Source of the DNA: Geomobilibacter sp964432205
Lineage (GTDB): Bacteria; Desulfobacterota; Desulfuromonadia; Geobacterales; DSM-12255
Assembly: GCA_964432205.1 (NCBI GenBank)
Contig: CAYSMK010000023.1
Coordinates: forward strand, 17,069-81,068
Direction: 5' to 3'
DNA length: 64,000 nt
Shown piece by piece: positions 16,256 through 25,949 of this stretch; within the stretch, counting starts at the first letter, position 1, and each line of letters begins with the position of its first letter. The notes under the pieces were generated by a model. That model searched no databases, was not told the origin of the DNA, and saw nothing but the letters and a program-made list of their open reading frames with translations. The translations under genes and the position numbers were made by a program.

Positions 16256-17935
16256 ATGAGTCTGATCGGTAGCCTGGAAGACCTGGGCCTGGGCGAGATA
16301 CTGCAGATCGTCAGCCTGAGCCGCAAGTCGGGCATTCTTACCCTTCAGAGCAAAGGGCGTGAAGGGACGATCGTTTTTCGTTTCGGGCAGGTGATCAGGG
16401 CAACCGCCAGCAGCTTTCGCCGGTTCCTGGGAGACGTGCTGGTGGAGCGGGGTGTTCTTGACGGGACAACGCTGCAGAATGCCCTTACCATCCAGAAGGA
16501 GGAGGGGTATCGCGCCCCGATCGGCTCGATTCTCATCCGAGAGTTCCAGATTTCGGCCGAGCGGATCGAGGCGGTGGTCCGGGAGCAGATCGAACATGTG
16601 GTGTACTCCCTGTTTGCCTGGCAGGAAGGGAGCTTTGCCTTCGATCTTCATGAGTCGGTGGAGGCAATCGATGGCATCCGGATGGACCCGGTCCAGTTCA
16701 TGCTGGAGCAGGGGTTGGATACCAAGCTTCTGGCAATGGAGGCAGCCAGAATCCTTGACGAACAGTCCGTTACGGATGATCGGGGTGGTGGCGAGGGGGC
16801 GGTCGGCCAGCCGCAGAATACGGTCGATATCGCCTTTGACCTGATGCAGGAGGCGGCGGAGGTTCCCGTCGCGACATCGGCGACCAGACCCGCTGCCGCC
16901 AGCGGGACGATTATCCTCGTTGACGACGATGAGGGTACAAGAGAGTTTCTGACCGCCATGTTCCGGGACCTCTCCTTCGAGGTGAGTGCCTATGCCGGGA
17001 GCGAAGACACCCTGATCGCCGTCGATACCCTCTACCGACAGGGGGGACGGCCACTGGTCCTGGTCGACCTGATCATGCCCTGCATGGACGGTTCGGGCAT
17101 ACTGGGGGGATTGGAACTGCTGAAGGTGATCCACCACCATTTTCCCGATCTCCGCGTTATGGTCATGTCCGACTATCATAACAGCGATGCGGAGCGTCAG
17201 GTGCTGGGGATGGGGATCGACTTCATTCTGAAACCGCGCCGTTCTGACCTCGACGACCCCACGGCGCAGGAAGAGTTCGGCGGACGCTTCCGGGAGATCC
17301 TTGCCAGGGCGAAACAGGAATCGAGGGGAACCGGGCAGGTGAACCTCGGGGATGAGCTTCGCATGGAGATGGGGGAGATCTTTGCGCCGGTCTCCGCCAT
17401 GCCGGTGCAAAGCACCGGCATTACCCTGCTCAGAGGGATGCTGGAAGAACTCAACGATCCCGCCCTTGGTGGCGGCATCATCCTGCTGGTCCTGCGGTTC
17501 GCTTCGGAGTTCATGAACCGGGCGGTCATCTTTCAGCCTAAGGGTGGGGACATTGTGGGGCTCGGTCAGTTCGGGATCGATGTCGATGCCACGATAGCCG
17601 ACCGAAAAATCCGTAATCTGCGCATTCCCAGGCAGGAGGCGTCGATCTTCAGCGGCGTCTTTGCCGATGCCAGGTCGGTCAAGATGTTGCCGGACGAGTC
17701 GTGCCGGGACAGTCAACTCTTCGCCGAACTCGGTGGGCCGCCGTTAGAACTGTTCCTGGGACCGATCTTGAGCGGTGGTGAGGTGGTAGCCATCCTCTAT
17801 GGCGACAATTTCCCCGAGCAGCGCTCGCTCGGGGACACCGATTCACTGGAGATCTTTCTGTCCCAGGCGGGAATGGCTATGGAAAAGGCGCTCATGGAGA
17901 GCCGGTTGAAGGAAAAAGGTCCGGAGGAGAGATGA
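16256..17935 (+). CDS. DUF4388-receiver-GAF-like signalling protein
   Basis: 559 residues. The N-terminus (about 1-100, SLIGSLEDLGLGEILQIVSLSRKSGIL) is a DUF4388/PATAN domain. A receiver-like domain follows at about 217-330, with VDDDEGTREFL, VDLIMPCMDG (acceptor Asp near 271) and ILKPRR replacing the usual Lys-Pro-Phe. The C-terminal third has a GAF-like appearance ending in a short helix. It is the first gene of the chemosensory operon and overlaps the next gene by 4 bases (ATGA). Its role is probably to feed or receive signal from CheA; that is inferred. Confidence 0.8.
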   Translation: MSLIGSLEDLGLGEILQIVSLSRKSGILTLQSKGREGTIVFRFGQVIRATASSFRRFLGDVLVERGVLDGTTLQNALTIQKEEGYRAPIGSILIREFQISAERIEAVVREQIEHVVYSLFAWQEGSFAFDLHESVEAIDGIRMDPVQFMLEQGLDTKLLAMEAARILDEQSVTDDRGGGEGAVGQPQNTVDIAFDLMQEAAEVPVATSATRPAAASGTIILVDDDEGTREFLTAMFRDLSFEVSAYAGSEDTLIAVDTLYRQGGRPLVLVDLIMPCMDGSGILGGLELLKVIHHHFPDLRVMVMSDYHNSDAERQVLGMGIDFILKPRRSDLDDPTAQEEFGGRFREILARAKQESRGTGQVNLGDELRMEMGEIFAPVSAMPVQSTGITLLRGMLEELNDPALGGGIILLVLRFASEFMNRAVIFQPKGGDIVGLGQFGIDVDATIADRKIRNLRIPRQEASIFSGVFADARSVKMLPDESCRDSQLFAELGGPPLELFLGPILSGGEVVAILYGDNFPEQRSLGDTDSLEIFLSQAGMAMEKALMESRLKEKGPEER

Positions 17936-18297
17936 AATGTATTCTCATTGCCGAAGATTCGCCGACGATGCGGTCATTGATGGCCACGACCATTGAGTCT
18001 TGCGGCAACTATGATATCGTAGAGGCTGCTAACGGATTCGAAGCACTGCGCCTCCTTCCCAGGATCAAGGCCGATCTGATCATTACCGACATCAATATGC
18101 CCGATATCAACGGATTGGAACTGATCAGCTATGTCCGGAACAGTCCGCATTACCGGGAAATCCCCCTGTTCATCGTGAGCACCGAAGGGGGAGGTGGGGA
18201 TAGGGAAAAGGGGCTGGCCCTCGGGGCAAACGAGTATCTTGTCAAGCCGTTCGATCCGGTCCTGCTGCAGAAGTTGATCCGACAATATCTGGGTTAG
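17932..18297 (+). CDS. CheY-like single-domain response regulator
   Basis: 121 residues, a stand-alone receiver. Acidic pair Glu8-Asp9, phospho-acceptor Asp53 in TDINMPDING and Lys105 in VKPFDP are all present, with Thr84 as the switch residue, so it should be phosphorylated. It overlaps the preceding gene by 4 bases and precedes cheA by 66 bases. It is the likeliest direct output of this CheA, though two more receivers lie in the operon. Confidence 0.92.
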   Translation: MKCILIAEDSPTMRSLMATTIESCGNYDIVEAANGFEALRLLPRIKADLIITDINMPDINGLELISYVRNSPHYREIPLFIVSTEGGGGDREKGLALGANEYLVKPFDPVLLQKLIRQYLG

Positions 18298-18363
18298 CCC
18301 GGCTTCCCGGCACCCTGGCTGTACCTTATCGAACAATCCCGTACGGAGCGGTATCCTGACCAT

Positions 18364-20451
18364 ATGAGCACATTAGGCAAGGCTGTCTCAGACTTTCTGG
18401 CGGAAGCGGAAGAGATCATCGACCAACTCGGCGGCGACCTGGTTGAACTGGCCGATTGTGCGGACACGGGCGATTGCAATCCTGACCTGCTCAATTCCAT
18501 CTTCCGTGGTGCCCACTCCCTGAAAGGACTGGCCGGTATGTTCGGCTTCAGTCAGATTCAGGAACTGGCCCATACCATGGAAAATCTTCTTGATTCTCTC
18601 CGTCTTGGCAAAGTTCCCCTTACCCACGATGTCATAAGCGTATTGTCGGATTCGTCGGAGCTTCTAGGCTCCATGGTCCGGAGTGCCAGTGGCGGGTCCA
18701 TGGATGCGACAGGCCTTTCGGAGGTCGTGACCCGCATTACTGCCTGCGTCACCACCCCGAAGGCGGTCGGCGGCCCATCCCCGCTGGCGTCTCTTGGCCT
18801 GTCGGAAGCCGTTTTGACCGCCCTGACCGAATACGAGGAACACCGGCTTCTGGAAAACCTGAAAAAGGGGCGGAAAATTTATTCCGTCATGGCATCCTTC
18901 GCCCTGACCACCTTCGACCAGGACCTGGGAAGTCTGACCGAGACGCTGAAGAACTGTGGCGAGGTTATCAGCACCCTTCCCAGCGTGGGAAGCAACATCG
19001 ATTTGGCCATAGACTTCGAGGTCCTCTTTGGCAGCGATCTGGAGTTTGACCAGGTGCGTGAGCTGGTGGCCGCGAAAACCGTTGTTGTCCGCCAGCTCGG
19101 TAGCGGTACGGTGCCACTGTTGCCTCCTTCTCGTGCGGTAGCGCCCCCGCCCCCGCCCCCGACCATTTTTGCATCGTCACCGGATGCACTGTCTGATATG
19201 GCTTCCGTGCCACCCTCCCCACCACCGGCAGCGCCAGGAGGGGGCGACGCGGCCACTGCCAAGAGCATGAGCCGCACCGTGCGGGTTGACATCGGCAAGC
19301 TGGACGATCTGATGAACATTGTCGGCGAACTGGTTCTGTCCCATTCCTCGATTACCGTCATCAGCGAGCGGATGAACCGTGACGGCCGCACCCCCCTGAT
19401 CCAGGAGTTGACCAAGGCAGCCAAAGGGTTGGAGCGGAAGCTGACCGAACTGCAGAAGGGGGTCATGGAGATCCGGATGATCCCGGTGGGCCAGCTCTAC
19501 GAAAAGATGGGGAGGATCGTACGAAAGGTCGCCCGTGAGCAGGGGAAAAAGGTCGATCTGAAGCTGTACGGGGCCGATACGGAACTGGACAAGCTCATTA
19601 TCGAGGATATCGCCGATCCGGTGATGCACATCATCAGGAACGCCATTGACCATGGCATCGAGCCCCCGGAGGAGCGGCGGGGCGTCGGCAAGGAAGACGC
19701 GGGGACCATCAGGCTTTCGTCGTTTCAGAAGGGGAATCATGTCGTTATCGAGGTGGAGGACGATGGTCGTGGCATTGATATCGGCAAGGTCCGGAGGAAG
19801 GCCGTCGAGAAGGGACTGATAGGCAGTGCCGACGACCTCTCCGATCGTGAAGCGATAGAGCTGATCTTTCTTCCCGGCTTTTCCACCAGTGAGACAGTGA
19901 GCGAGATCTCCGGCCGGGGTGTCGGGATGGATGTGGTGAAGAACAACATCGCCGCCGTCTCCGGCATCGTGGACATCGAGAGTGTGTTCGGCAGGGGGAG
20001 TAGGATCACCATTACCCTGCCCATCACCCTGGCCATCATCAAGGCGTTGATCATCGCCTCTGCCGGCCGGACCTATGCCCTTCCCATTACTTCGGTGCTG
20101 GAAACCATCATGATCAACCGTGAGGATATCCTGACCGTGGAGCGGAAAGAGGTCATTCAGCTTCGGGAGATGACGCTGCCACTGCTGCGTCTGGGTGATT
20201 TTTTCCATCTCCCTTCACCGGACCGACAATCGGATGACCTGTACGTCGTGGTGGTGGGGTCAGCCGAAAAAAGGCTCGGGATCGTTGTCCACGACCTCCT
20301 CGGCCAGCAGGATATCGTCATAAAATCTCTCGGCACAATATTGGACTGCGTAAAGGGGATTTCCGGCGCTGCCGACCTGGGTGACCAGCGGACAATCCTG
20401 GTCCTGGACGTGGCCGGGATCATCAACGAAGCGACACGCGGGGGCGGTTAG
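18364..20451 (+). CDS. cheA: Chemotaxis histidine kinase CheA
   Basis: 695 residues. Hpt domain with the phospho-accepting His51 in GAHSLKGLAGMF; a region of about residues 110-250 of uncertain fold; a Pro-rich linker (PPPPPPT near 262); dimerisation helices at TVRVDIGKLDDLMNIVGELV; ATPase with N box HIIRNAIDHGIE, G1 VEDDGRGID and G2 GRGVGMDVV; and a C-terminal CheW-like regulatory domain (ALPITSVLETIM). All catalytic blocks are intact. No chemoreceptor gene lies nearby, so the input must come from receptors elsewhere or from partner proteins in the operon. Confidence 0.96.
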   Translation: MSTLGKAVSDFLAEAEEIIDQLGGDLVELADCADTGDCNPDLLNSIFRGAHSLKGLAGMFGFSQIQELAHTMENLLDSLRLGKVPLTHDVISVLSDSSELLGSMVRSASGGSMDATGLSEVVTRITACVTTPKAVGGPSPLASLGLSEAVLTALTEYEEHRLLENLKKGRKIYSVMASFALTTFDQDLGSLTETLKNCGEVISTLPSVGSNIDLAIDFEVLFGSDLEFDQVRELVAAKTVVVRQLGSGTVPLLPPSRAVAPPPPPPTIFASSPDALSDMASVPPSPPPAAPGGGDAATAKSMSRTVRVDIGKLDDLMNIVGELVLSHSSITVISERMNRDGRTPLIQELTKAAKGLERKLTELQKGVMEIRMIPVGQLYEKMGRIVRKVAREQGKKVDLKLYGADTELDKLIIEDIADPVMHIIRNAIDHGIEPPEERRGVGKEDAGTIRLSSFQKGNHVVIEVEDDGRGIDIGKVRRKAVEKGLIGSADDLSDREAIELIFLPGFSTSETVSEISGRGVGMDVVKNNIAAVSGIVDIESVFGRGSRITITLPITLAIIKALIIASAGRTYALPITSVLETIMINREDILTVERKEVIQLREMTLPLLRLGDFFHLPSPDRQSDDLYVVVVGSAEKRLGIVVHDLLGQQDIVIKSLGTILDCVKGISGAADLGDQRTILVLDVAGIINEATRGGG

Positions 20452-21252
20452 GTGTACAACGACTTCTATGGGTTTACGGAAAAACCGTTCAGCAAAACTC
20501 CCGACCCCCGCTTTCTCTATCTGAGCCGTGGCCACCGGGAAGCGTTGGCACGGCTGCAGCACGCGGTTGAGGAACGGGAGCTTGCCCTGCTGACCGGCGA
20601 TATCGGCTGTGGCAAGACCACGATCTCCCGGGCGTTGATGGATGCCATGGGTGAGCAGTACCGTTTCTGCTTCATCTTCAATCCGCGCCTGACTGCCCTG
20701 GAGTTCTTGCGGGTGGTTGCCCGGAGCCTGCTCAACGACCTCCCACCCGGCGGCAAGGACGAACTCCTCTCCCGGGTCACCGATACGCTGTATCTGCTCC
20801 ACCGTGAAGGGTGTTGCCCGGTCATTGTGGTGGATGAGGCCCAACTGATACCGGACCGGGAGATCTTCGACGAAATCAGGCTCCTGACCAATTTCCAGCT
20901 GGACGATCGGAATCTGCTCAGTGTCATCCTCATGGGGCAACCGGAGCTCAGAACCATTCTTTCCGGTTCTGTCTATGAGCCTTTTCGTCAGAGAATAGGT
21001 CTCCAGTATCACCTGGAGCCACTCACCCTCGAAGAGACGCTGGAGTATCTGGATTATCGTGCCATGGTGGCTGGCGGGGCCGAGGGGCTGTTTTCCCCGG
21101 ATGCTGTACAGCGGATTTATGAACTGTCCAAAGGGGTTCCACGTCGCATCAATTCGATTGCCACCAATGCCATTCTGGAAGGATTCGGCCGGGATGTCAC
21201 GTTCATCGATGCCGAGCTGATTGACAGTGTTGCTCATGAAATTATCGTGTAA
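20452..21252 (+). CDS. ExeA/GspA-like AAA ATPase
   Basis: 266 residues starting at a GTG directly abutting the cheA stop. YNDFYGFTEKPFSKTPDPRF is the typical ExeA N-terminus, with Walker A TGDIGCGKTTISRAL (about 43-57), Walker B VIVVDEAQLI (about 125-134) and a sensor region around GQPELR. ExeA proteins help assemble secretins or other envelope machines. An ATPase of this kind inside a che operon is unusual; it could couple signalling to an envelope apparatus such as pili or a cytochrome conduit (inference). No peptidoglycan-binding domain is present. Confidence 0.85.
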   Translation: MYNDFYGFTEKPFSKTPDPRFLYLSRGHREALARLQHAVEERELALLTGDIGCGKTTISRALMDAMGEQYRFCFIFNPRLTALEFLRVVARSLLNDLPPGGKDELLSRVTDTLYLLHREGCCPVIVVDEAQLIPDREIFDEIRLLTNFQLDDRNLLSVILMGQPELRTILSGSVYEPFRQRIGLQYHLEPLTLEETLEYLDYRAMVAGGAEGLFSPDAVQRIYELSKGVPRRINSIATNAILEGFGRDVTFIDAELIDSVAHEIIV

Positions 21253-21270
21253 AGGGATGATGGTTTTGCC

Positions 21271-22101
21271 ATGAATCTGGCAGAGATAAGAAAAAAGGCC
21301 TTACAGGAAAAGGATGCAGGGGGAGCCCCCCCGCGCAGTACTTCGGTCGTGAGCGATCCTCCCCCTGCGCTCCCTGTCCGGGAAGACCCGGCCGGCCCCG
21401 CAGCGACGGGCATTCCGGAAGAGTCGACCGTTATGGGAGTGGAAGAGCCGTCTGAGCGGCAGCCCATCATGGTGAGCGATGGGTGTGCTGCTCAGGCTCA
21501 GCCGTTGCCGGAGACCGTTTCGACGTCCGAACCACTCTCCTTTCCGGGAACGAAATCAACGGTGGTCCGTCCTTTTGACCCGATTGCCGAACTCCTGGCG
21601 GGGCGGGAGCTGGCCGGGAGCGAGGATGAGGACGAGCTTTCCGCACTGATCGAGCGGGAGGCGTCGCCTGACCAGATTGAAGAGTATCTCTGTTTTCGGG
21701 TGGCGGACGAAAACTATGCCATCAATATCATGGCGATCAAAGAGATCATCAAGCCCCGCGAGGTGACCGAGGTACCGCGGGTTCCCTCCTATGTTCTTGG
21801 CGTCATATCCTTACGGGGAGTGATTATCCCGATATATGACATGCGCCGGCGCTTGGGGCTCGATGATGTGCCGGGAGGGAACCGGCAGAGAATCCTCGTG
21901 GTCCGTCATCGGGAGGGGGTTGCCGGTATCCTGGTCGATCAGGTAAGCCATGTGGTGAAACTGGGGGCGGCCGATGAAGAACAGCCACCCGCGGTCCTCG
22001 ATGGAGCCGGTCGGGAGTTTGTCCAGGGAATTGGCCACCATGATGGCAGCATGTTGATACTCCTTGACCTTGATAAGATCCTCGATATGAGTTTGAGCTG
22101 A
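21271..22101 (+). CDS. CheW-domain protein with long N-terminal extension
   Basis: 276 residues. About 135 residues of Pro/Glu/Ala-rich, probably disordered sequence precede a CheW domain (YLCFRVADENYAINIMAIKEI, then VPSYVLGVISLRGVIIPIYDMR and ILVDQVSHVVKL). The domain should bridge CheA to a receptor. The extension may be a tether or docking segment. A second, minimal CheW lies at 22565, so the cluster has two coupling proteins. Confidence 0.9.
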   Translation: MNLAEIRKKALQEKDAGGAPPRSTSVVSDPPPALPVREDPAGPAATGIPEESTVMGVEEPSERQPIMVSDGCAAQAQPLPETVSTSEPLSFPGTKSTVVRPFDPIAELLAGRELAGSEDEDELSALIEREASPDQIEEYLCFRVADENYAINIMAIKEIIKPREVTEVPRVPSYVLGVISLRGVIIPIYDMRRRLGLDDVPGGNRQRILVVRHREGVAGILVDQVSHVVKLGAADEEQPPAVLDGAGREFVQGIGHHDGSMLILLDLDKILDMSLS

Positions 22102-22140
22102 GCAGTGCCTGCTGTTCAGGGCAGCTGCGGGAGAGTGATA

Positions 22141-22521
22141 ATGACAACCGTGAAAAAATATCGGATTCTCGTGGTGGAGGACGAAGAAAGTCTCCTGAAA
22201 CTGGAAAGCATTCTCCTCTCCCTGAGGGGCTACGAGGTGACCGGCGTGACAGACGGTGCCGAGGCGTTGGCGGAGATCGAGCGCAACAGACCGGACCTCA
22301 TCGTGCTGGATATCATGCTGCCGGGCATGGATGGTTTCGAGGTCTGTCGACGCATCCGCGAGAACCCGGAGACACGTGACATCCCCGTGGTCATGCTGAC
22401 TGCCAAAAAGAGCACCCAGGACTACGCCAGGGGTATGGAGTGCGGGGCCAATGCCTACATCACCAAACCGTTCAAGTCGAGCAAGGTGATGGAGGTTGTC
22501 GCAGACCTGCTCAAGCGCTGA
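22141..22521 (+). CDS. Receiver-domain response regulator
   Basis: 126 residues, receiver only: Glu13-Asp14, acceptor Asp57 in LDIMLPGMDG, Thr87 and Lys109 in ITKPF. The family is closer to OmpR/PleD-type receivers than to CheY. The ATG at 22141 follows GGGAGAG. It sits between two cheW genes, and having no effector domain it must signal by protein contact. Confidence 0.9.
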   Translation: MTTVKKYRILVVEDEESLLKLESILLSLRGYEVTGVTDGAEALAEIERNRPDLIVLDIMLPGMDGFEVCRRIRENPETRDIPVVMLTAKKSTQDYARGMECGANAYITKPFKSSKVMEVVADLLKR

Positions 22522-22564
22522 CAGGCTGATGGCTCATGCTGATGGATGCCCGGAAGGTTACGCT

Positions 22565-23029
22565 ATGACGTCGGAAATTCAGGAAATACAGGTGGCGTGC
22601 TTTCGCCTGGGGGAGGATGTGTATGCCCTCGATATCATGCGGATCAAGGAGATCATCCGCCCCCAGAAACTGTCACATCTGCCCAAAACCCCACCGTTCA
22701 TGGAGGGGGTTATCAATCTCCGGGGAGCGGTGATAGCCGTCATCGATCTCAGGAAGCGGTTCGATATGCCCCAACGGGAGTTGGACACTGCTTCCCGGCT
22801 GCTGATCGTCAAGGTGGCCGGCCAGGCAATGGGGCTGGTGGTGGACGACGTAACGGAAGTGGTCACCGTCCCGGTCAAGGACCTGAAGCCGCCGCCGCGC
22901 CTTTCCGAGGGGAATATTGATCAGTATTTGCTAGGAGTATGCCTGGTTCAGGAATCGATGGTCATGCTCCTGAATCTTGACAAGCTGCTTTCTCCCCAGG
23001 AAGTGCATCAACTCCGGACAATTCTTTAG
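22565..23029 (+). CDS. cheW: Chemotaxis coupling protein CheW
   Basis: 154 residues, a single CheW domain: VACFRLGEDVYALDIMRIKEIIRP, FMEGVINLRGAVIAVIDLRKRF and MGLVVDDVTEVV. The ATG at 22565 follows GGAAGG. An upstream in-frame start overlapping the preceding gene is possible but lacks a ribosome site. It couples CheA to receptors in the signalling array. Confidence 0.93.
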   Translation: MTSEIQEIQVACFRLGEDVYALDIMRIKEIIRPQKLSHLPKTPPFMEGVINLRGAVIAVIDLRKRFDMPQRELDTASRLLIVKVAGQAMGLVVDDVTEVVTVPVKDLKPPPRLSEGNIDQYLLGVCLVQESMVMLLNLDKLLSPQEVHQLRTIL

Positions 23030-23061
23030 AACTTTTCCAAGCAGGATACAGGTTCCCCTCT

Positions 23062-25074
23062 ATGGTACAAGGGCCAAAAGATACTGCACGCACTGCCGAC
23101 CCGCAGGGCGGGGCCGACGATGAACAGCGCCGTCAGGGTGTAATTGCCTTGGTGCAACTCCCTTGGGTCGAGAAGCGGGCCGCCCTTCTCCGTGCGCTTG
23201 GGGATGAGAGTTGGCGGGTGCGCAAAGAGGCGGTCGAGGCGCTCCTTGCCGTTCCAATGGATGTGGAAACGATCGAGACCCTGATCGAACTTCTGGATAC
23301 ACAGGGAAATGCCGGACTGCGCAATGCGGCGGTCGAACTGCTTCAGGGGCTGGGGACGCGCTCGCTTGCGACGCTTTGCCGCCACCTGTCCGATTCCCGA
23401 CCCGGCGTCCGTAAATTCATTGTCGATATCCTGGGAGGCATTGGCAATGCCGATGCCGTTCCCAGCCTGATCGAGCTTCTAACTGATCCGGATCCCAATG
23501 TGCAGGCCGCTGTTGCGGAAAGCCTGGGAATCATCGGCGATCCGCGCGGGGTGGGGCCACTCCTGCCGGTACTGGCTTCAGAAAACATTCTGGTTGCGTT
23601 TGCGGCACTGGATGCCCTGGTGAGAATCGGGCAGCCTCTGCCCATGTCTACATTTGACGGGCTGGCACGAGATCCCTTGCTGAAAAAGGGGGTGCTCACC
23701 AGCCTGGGAGCTCTCTGCGGCGAAGAAGCTGCGCCCCTCCTCATTGGCGGCATGCACGAGCCGGGAAGGAGTGTCCGGGAGGCGGCCGTTACCGGTTTGA
23801 TGAACCTCCGTTCCCGCCTTTCCCCGGAACGCAGGCTGGTGTTGATCGATGAACCGCTGTGGCGTCTGGCCGGCACTCCTTGCGTTGAACAGCTCCTGCC
23901 GTCCCTTACCGCTGCCGATACGGCTGTTCAACGAGCGGTGGTAACCGTTCTGGGACTGATCGGCGATGGCCGGGCGGTTGCCCCGCTTATCGCCGCATAT
24001 CGGTACGAGCATCTCCGGTCGAGCTGTGTAGAAGCCCTGGCCGCCATTGGCTCGATCGACGCCGAAGCCTTGATCGGGCATTACGCCGGTGGGGACGTGG
24101 AGGCTCAATGCCTCATTAGCTTTGTGTGCGGCGAACTGGCACTCAGGGTAGCGGAAAGTCTGTTCAGGGACGGCATCCATTCGCCTTCACCGGAGCTCCG
24201 CTTCGTCGCTGCCCGGGCGGCCGGCAAGACCGGCCTGCTTTCCCTTGCCGGAGAGATTGTCGCACTCCTCGATGACGAGGAGAGCCAGGTCAGACAGGGG
24301 GCACTGGAGACCCTCACGCGGTTTGCCCGCGACGCACAGGAGGAAATGGCACCGATCATCGCAACCCTCGTTGGCGCGGCTTCGCCAACCAGGCGTTACT
24401 ACGGGGTGCAGCTGCTGTCGTCCTGCAACCAGCCGGAAAGACTGCTGCTGCTCGCCAAAGACCCTGATCCGAAGGTTCGAAGGACGGCAATCGCGGCATT
24501 GGCCGAAATGGGAGCCGCTCAGAGTGTGGGTAGCCTTGTCATAGCACTTGCCGACGAAGATGATGATGTCCGCACGGCAGCGGTAACCGCACTCGGCAAA
24601 CTGGGGGGGGAGGAGGTCCGGGAGCCGCTCCTCCTGGTGCTGCAGGATCATTCTCCATGGGTTTGCCGGGCTGCAGTGAAGAGCCTGGTATCTCATGGGT
24701 TCGAAGAGTCGTTTCAGGCCCTGGCGGCCCTGGTGCACGACTCTCCCGGCATGGTCCGGCTCGCGGCGTTGGAGGGGCTGGGCCAGTTGGACCGGGGCCG
24801 GGCAGTGCCCTATATGATCGAAGCCCTTGCCGATCCTGACAGCGAAATGCTCAGAATTGCCGTGCAGGTTTTGACCCGCCAGGGGGCAGAGTGGATTGCC
24901 GAACATGGCCGGACACTGTTCGCCCATCCCGAAGCAACCGTCCGGATGCGGGTTGCCACAGCCGTGGCAAACTGTCTGGGGAGAGGCGCCAAACGTCTGC
25001 TCACGGATGCCCTGGCCGAAGAGGTCGATCCGGCCGCCAGGGAACATTTGCAGACACTGGTGTCCAGTCTGTAA
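23062..25074 (+). CDS. HEAT/PBS-lyase-repeat scaffold protein
   Basis: 670 residues made almost wholly of HEAT-like repeats about 31 residues long (for example LGDESWRVRKEAVEALL, LSDSRPGVRKFIVDILGGIG, LTDPDPNVQAAVAESLGIIG, DEDDDVRTAAVTALGKLGGEEVREPL). Such arrays make alpha-solenoid protein-binding surfaces; no catalytic motif or signal peptide was seen. The stop overlaps the cheR start by one base (TAATG). Position inside the operon suggests a scaffold for the chemosensory complex or the binding of a regulator. HEAT proteins beside CheR/CheB occur in other deltaproteobacterial non-motility che clusters. Confidence 0.88.
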   Translation: MVQGPKDTARTADPQGGADDEQRRQGVIALVQLPWVEKRAALLRALGDESWRVRKEAVEALLAVPMDVETIETLIELLDTQGNAGLRNAAVELLQGLGTRSLATLCRHLSDSRPGVRKFIVDILGGIGNADAVPSLIELLTDPDPNVQAAVAESLGIIGDPRGVGPLLPVLASENILVAFAALDALVRIGQPLPMSTFDGLARDPLLKKGVLTSLGALCGEEAAPLLIGGMHEPGRSVREAAVTGLMNLRSRLSPERRLVLIDEPLWRLAGTPCVEQLLPSLTAADTAVQRAVVTVLGLIGDGRAVAPLIAAYRYEHLRSSCVEALAAIGSIDAEALIGHYAGGDVEAQCLISFVCGELALRVAESLFRDGIHSPSPELRFVAARAAGKTGLLSLAGEIVALLDDEESQVRQGALETLTRFARDAQEEMAPIIATLVGAASPTRRYYGVQLLSSCNQPERLLLLAKDPDPKVRRTAIAALAEMGAAQSVGSLVIALADEDDDVRTAAVTALGKLGGEEVREPLLLVLQDHSPWVCRAAVKSLVSHGFEESFQALAALVHDSPGMVRLAALEGLGQLDRGRAVPYMIEALADPDSEMLRIAVQVLTRQGAEWIAEHGRTLFAHPEATVRMRVATAVANCLGRGAKRLLTDALAEEVDPAAREHLQTLVSSL

Positions 25075-25949
25075 TGCTCCTGTTCACCGAGCCCCATATC
25101 CCTCTGGGTGATGAAGAGTTCCTGCAGCTTCGGGATCTCATCTACAACCATTGCGGCCTTTATTTCGACGAAGACAACCGGTATCTGCTGGAAAAGCGCC
25201 TTGCCGGCCGACTTCAGGCCCTGAACCTGCCGTCATTCAGGGATTACTTCTATTATCTCCGCTATGACCGTGGCCATGAGCAGGAGATGTCCAACATCAT
25301 GGATATCCTGACAACCAATGAAACCTATTTTTTTCGGGAAGCGTTCCAACTGAAGGCTTTCACCGAGGAGATCGTTCCGGAACTGGTTGCGGCAAAGACC
25401 AGGCAGGGAGACCGGACCCTCAGAATCTGGAGCGCCGGCTGCTCGTCAGGGGAGGAGCCGTACACCATCGCCATGCTGCTTCTGGAAACACCTGCCTTCA
25501 GAGGGTGGCGGGTGGAGATCGTCGGCACCGACATCAGCCAGAGGGTCCTGCAGTTGGCCCGTAAAGGTCTGTACCGTGCATCGTCATTCAGGGCCACTGA
25601 CGACCGGTCGATCAGCAGGTTCTTCACTCGTCAGGAAGACGGTCACCAGATCTCCGATGAGGTGAGGGGGCTGGTCAGCTTCAGCCAGCTCAATCTCTTC
25701 GACCAGACGCGACTCGCCCTGCTGGGCAAGATGGATGTGATATTTTGCCGGAATGTCATCATTTATTTTGATCTGGCTGCCAAGAAACGGGTTATCGAGA
25801 GTTTCTCCAGGATACTGGTTCCGGGTGGTTTTCTGCTGCTCGGCCACTCCGAGTCGCTGATGAATATCACGACACAGTTCACCCTGCGCCATTTTGTGAA
25901 CGATATGGTCTATCAAAGGCCGCTGGAAGAGCGTGGAGGCCTTACGTGA
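25074..25949 (+). CDS. cheR: Chemoreceptor glutamate methyltransferase CheR
   Basis: 291 residues. The N-terminal CheR domain (FLQLRDLIYNHCGLYFD) is followed by the SAM-binding domain with WSAGCSSGEEPYTIAM, GTDIS, NVIIYFD and LLLGHSESL. It adds methyl groups to receptor glutamates. It overlaps the HEAT gene by one base and cheB by 4 (GTGA). Since it needs receptors as substrate, its presence implies that receptors encoded elsewhere feed this pathway. Confidence 0.96.
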   Translation: MLLFTEPHIPLGDEEFLQLRDLIYNHCGLYFDEDNRYLLEKRLAGRLQALNLPSFRDYFYYLRYDRGHEQEMSNIMDILTTNETYFFREAFQLKAFTEEIVPELVAAKTRQGDRTLRIWSAGCSSGEEPYTIAMLLLETPAFRGWRVEIVGTDISQRVLQLARKGLYRASSFRATDDRSISRFFTRQEDGHQISDEVRGLVSFSQLNLFDQTRLALLGKMDVIFCRNVIIYFDLAAKKRVIESFSRILVPGGFLLLGHSESLMNITTQFTLRHFVNDMVYQRPLEERGGLT